A stretch of DNA of 64,000 bases from Brachypodius melanocephalos. Its lineage: Eukaryota > Chordata > Aves > Passeriformes > Pycnonotidae. The position numbers and the translations under genes were made by a program. The notes under the pieces were generated by a model. That model was not told where the DNA came from. It did not search any database and was given only the letters and a program-made list of their open reading frames with translations. This document shows, one piece after another, positions 62,701 to 64,000 of this stretch (position 1 is the stretch's first letter; every line of letters begins with the position of its first letter). The stretch covers positions 1,571,234 through 1,635,233 of the forward strand of contig VZSR01000245.1 in NCBI GenBank assembly GCA_013398615.1, read 5' to 3'.

Positions 62701-64000
62701 AAACAGCAGTCAAAAATACTGCTTCAATACTTGCATTTTGAATTCATGGAAAAGGAGTAGCACGTGCCTGAATGATACAAAAGATCGAGCAGTCAAAATA
62801 AAAGCTAATTCTCTGAATGAGAGGTTATACTGCTGAATGGAAGATTTCGAAGGTAGGATATTTTAAAATATCTCAAAAAGTTTTGGAATGGTGAGAAGAG
62901 CCAATCTTACTAATGTATCTTCAAGCCTGACCCTGTAATTAAAATCACTTGGGTGATTTGAGGAAAGGTGATTCTGATTTGTGTGGCAATGCAAGTAGGT
63001 ATGTTGCAATTCTCAAGATAACTGTTATCATTCTAGTCCTGTTTGTGTTGAGGTGACTTAGAAACAGCTCAAGGGGATATCATCTAGGATGGCTGGGTTC
63101 AGTTTAGACTTCAAGGCCCCTTAGATTGTATGCACAAGTATTTCTTATGTACCCATTCACATCTCTTTTGTATACCAAAGCCTCTGTTTTTCAGAAGTTG
63201 TAAGAAAGTGATAAAGGATAACCAGAGAGAGTCTAAGAGCTGTGTTAAGAATTACATATCTGCCAGGAACCCCCAAGCACCTCCCTGCCTTGGGCGTATT
63301 TGAGCTCTTACTCTTCTTGATTTAATCATTCAATTCAAAATCTTCAGATGAGACTGGATCAATAACTGGGTGTCTGCGTGGGTAACTGACTTTGCCTCCT
63401 TTGAAGTAAAATAAGATTTAGTTTTGTATTCTCTGAGTTTTGAATACACACATCTTCTAACACCTTGTTTCATATCATAATTTCAATATTAGCATTAAGT
63501 CATCAAAATAACTCCTCTGGATACATTACTTGGCCCTGGACCATGGAAGAGAGATTTTATGATAGAGCCATCCCAATGTCACCTCTGTTTTAGACTGCTG
63601 TGGAGATTTGGAGCAGCCTGAGGAATGAATGGGAGATGTGTATGCTGCCTTCCACTCTGATATCCCTAGGATGAGGCTCTGTAAGGCCTGATGATTGCTT
63701 TAGGTGTATGTGTTATTAGTTTATAGTATGTGTGGTGTATGGATGTGTTCAGTAAGTGATCATGTCACTGGATCTACTGGACAGAGACTGGAACTGGAGT
63801 CTGCACTGGAGAGTGAGAATTGTAGCAGACAGATCCAGAAATACTCTGCATTGCAGAGCCATGAGTGAAAGGGAAATAGCGCAGTGTTCAAAAAGGGAGA
63901 GGTGTGTCTGTCCCCTCCATGTGAGCTGAGTATGATAATGTGGCACTTAACAAGCAATGGTGGTATCTACAAATTCCCTAATCTGTAAAATCTCTTGCCT

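Larger units (their letters stand above)
38804..64000 (+). other. DPYD: DPYD intron 3, 5' part (partial)
   Basis: It starts with gtaagt and runs past the window end; exon 4, which should encode the CLKCADAPCQK-type Fe-S motif, was not found. By position: 38814-38827 is an X-box-like site; 39000-42500 is AT-rich, with chance-like frames at 40010-40339 and 40743-41177; 42550-43390 is an antisense CR1; 43500-44500 shows nothing; 44505-45290 is a CR1 with an assembly gap; 45300-46770 shows nothing; 46780-46822 and 49238-49340 are exon-like; 48467-48989 is an LTR; 49500-50990 is AT-rich, very much so at 50160-50350; 51000-51470 is GC-rich; 51500-53380 shows nothing assigned; 53386-53712 has an antisense frame; 53900-64000 shows no element I can support beyond a weak SINE-like word near 62282. 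Confidence 0.85.

Noticed and set aside
38804..64000. Search for DPYD exon 4 (CxxC Fe-S motif)
   Set aside because: No segment with an acceptor and a CLKCADAPCQK-like frame was seen; the exon must lie beyond the window.

Overview
This is vertebrate nuclear DNA, almost certainly from a bird. It is AT-rich and gene-poor. The interspersed repeats are CR1 LINEs with the avian 3' end plus avian-type endogenous-retrovirus LTRs, and no L1 or Alu is visible. The LTR families resemble those I know from Neoaves, especially songbirds, so a passerine is plausible but not proven. I see no prokaryotic genes, CRISPR array, rRNA or convincing tRNA.

The one gene I can identify is DPYD (dihydropyrimidine dehydrogenase), on the plus strand. 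Two short internal coding exons are present with correct splice sites: exon 2 at 15276-15386 (111 nt, phase 0 at both ends) and exon 3 at 38721-38803 (83 nt). Their lengths and phases equal those of human exons 2 and 3, and the two reading frames join cleanly. Exon 1 (promoter and start codon) lies before the window and exon 4 (first Fe-S cluster cysteines) lies after it. The window is therefore the 3' part of intron 1 (1-15275), all of intron 2 (15387-38720, 23.3 kb) and at least 25.2 kb of intron 3 (38804-64000).

Intron 1 holds a short CR1 (5375-5563), a GC-rich block of unknown origin (4560-5310), a TA/TG microsatellite (8094-8172), a kappaB-like hairpin (10035-10061) and an RFX X-box-like palindrome at the left edge. 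Intron 2 holds a duplicated 62-bp AT-rich motif next to a POU-like dyad (20300-20479), an old CR1/L3-like LINE (about 23640-24760), a second X-box-like site (25734), a 22-bp perfect palindrome (28552) and two LTRs in sense orientation. One LTR (29084-29737) carries a nested CR1 fragment; the other (34477-35118) is a solo LTR with a perfect 5-bp target-site duplication. Intron 3 starts with a third X-box-like site 10 nt after the exon 3 donor. It then holds an antisense CR1 (42550-43390), a sense CR1 interrupted by a 100-N assembly gap (44505-45290), two exon-like segments (46780-46822, 49238-49340), an antisense LTR of the same family as 29084-29737 (48467-48989) and an antisense ORF with a signal-peptide-like start (53386-53712).

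I did not find a clear new biological system. The best leads are the inverted LTR pair flanking DPYD exon 3, the duplicated homeodomain-like motif at 20300-20479, the sense solo LTR with a poly(A) signal in intron 2, and the exon-like segments in intron 3. Most other open frames have the length and composition expected of stop-free noncoding DNA.
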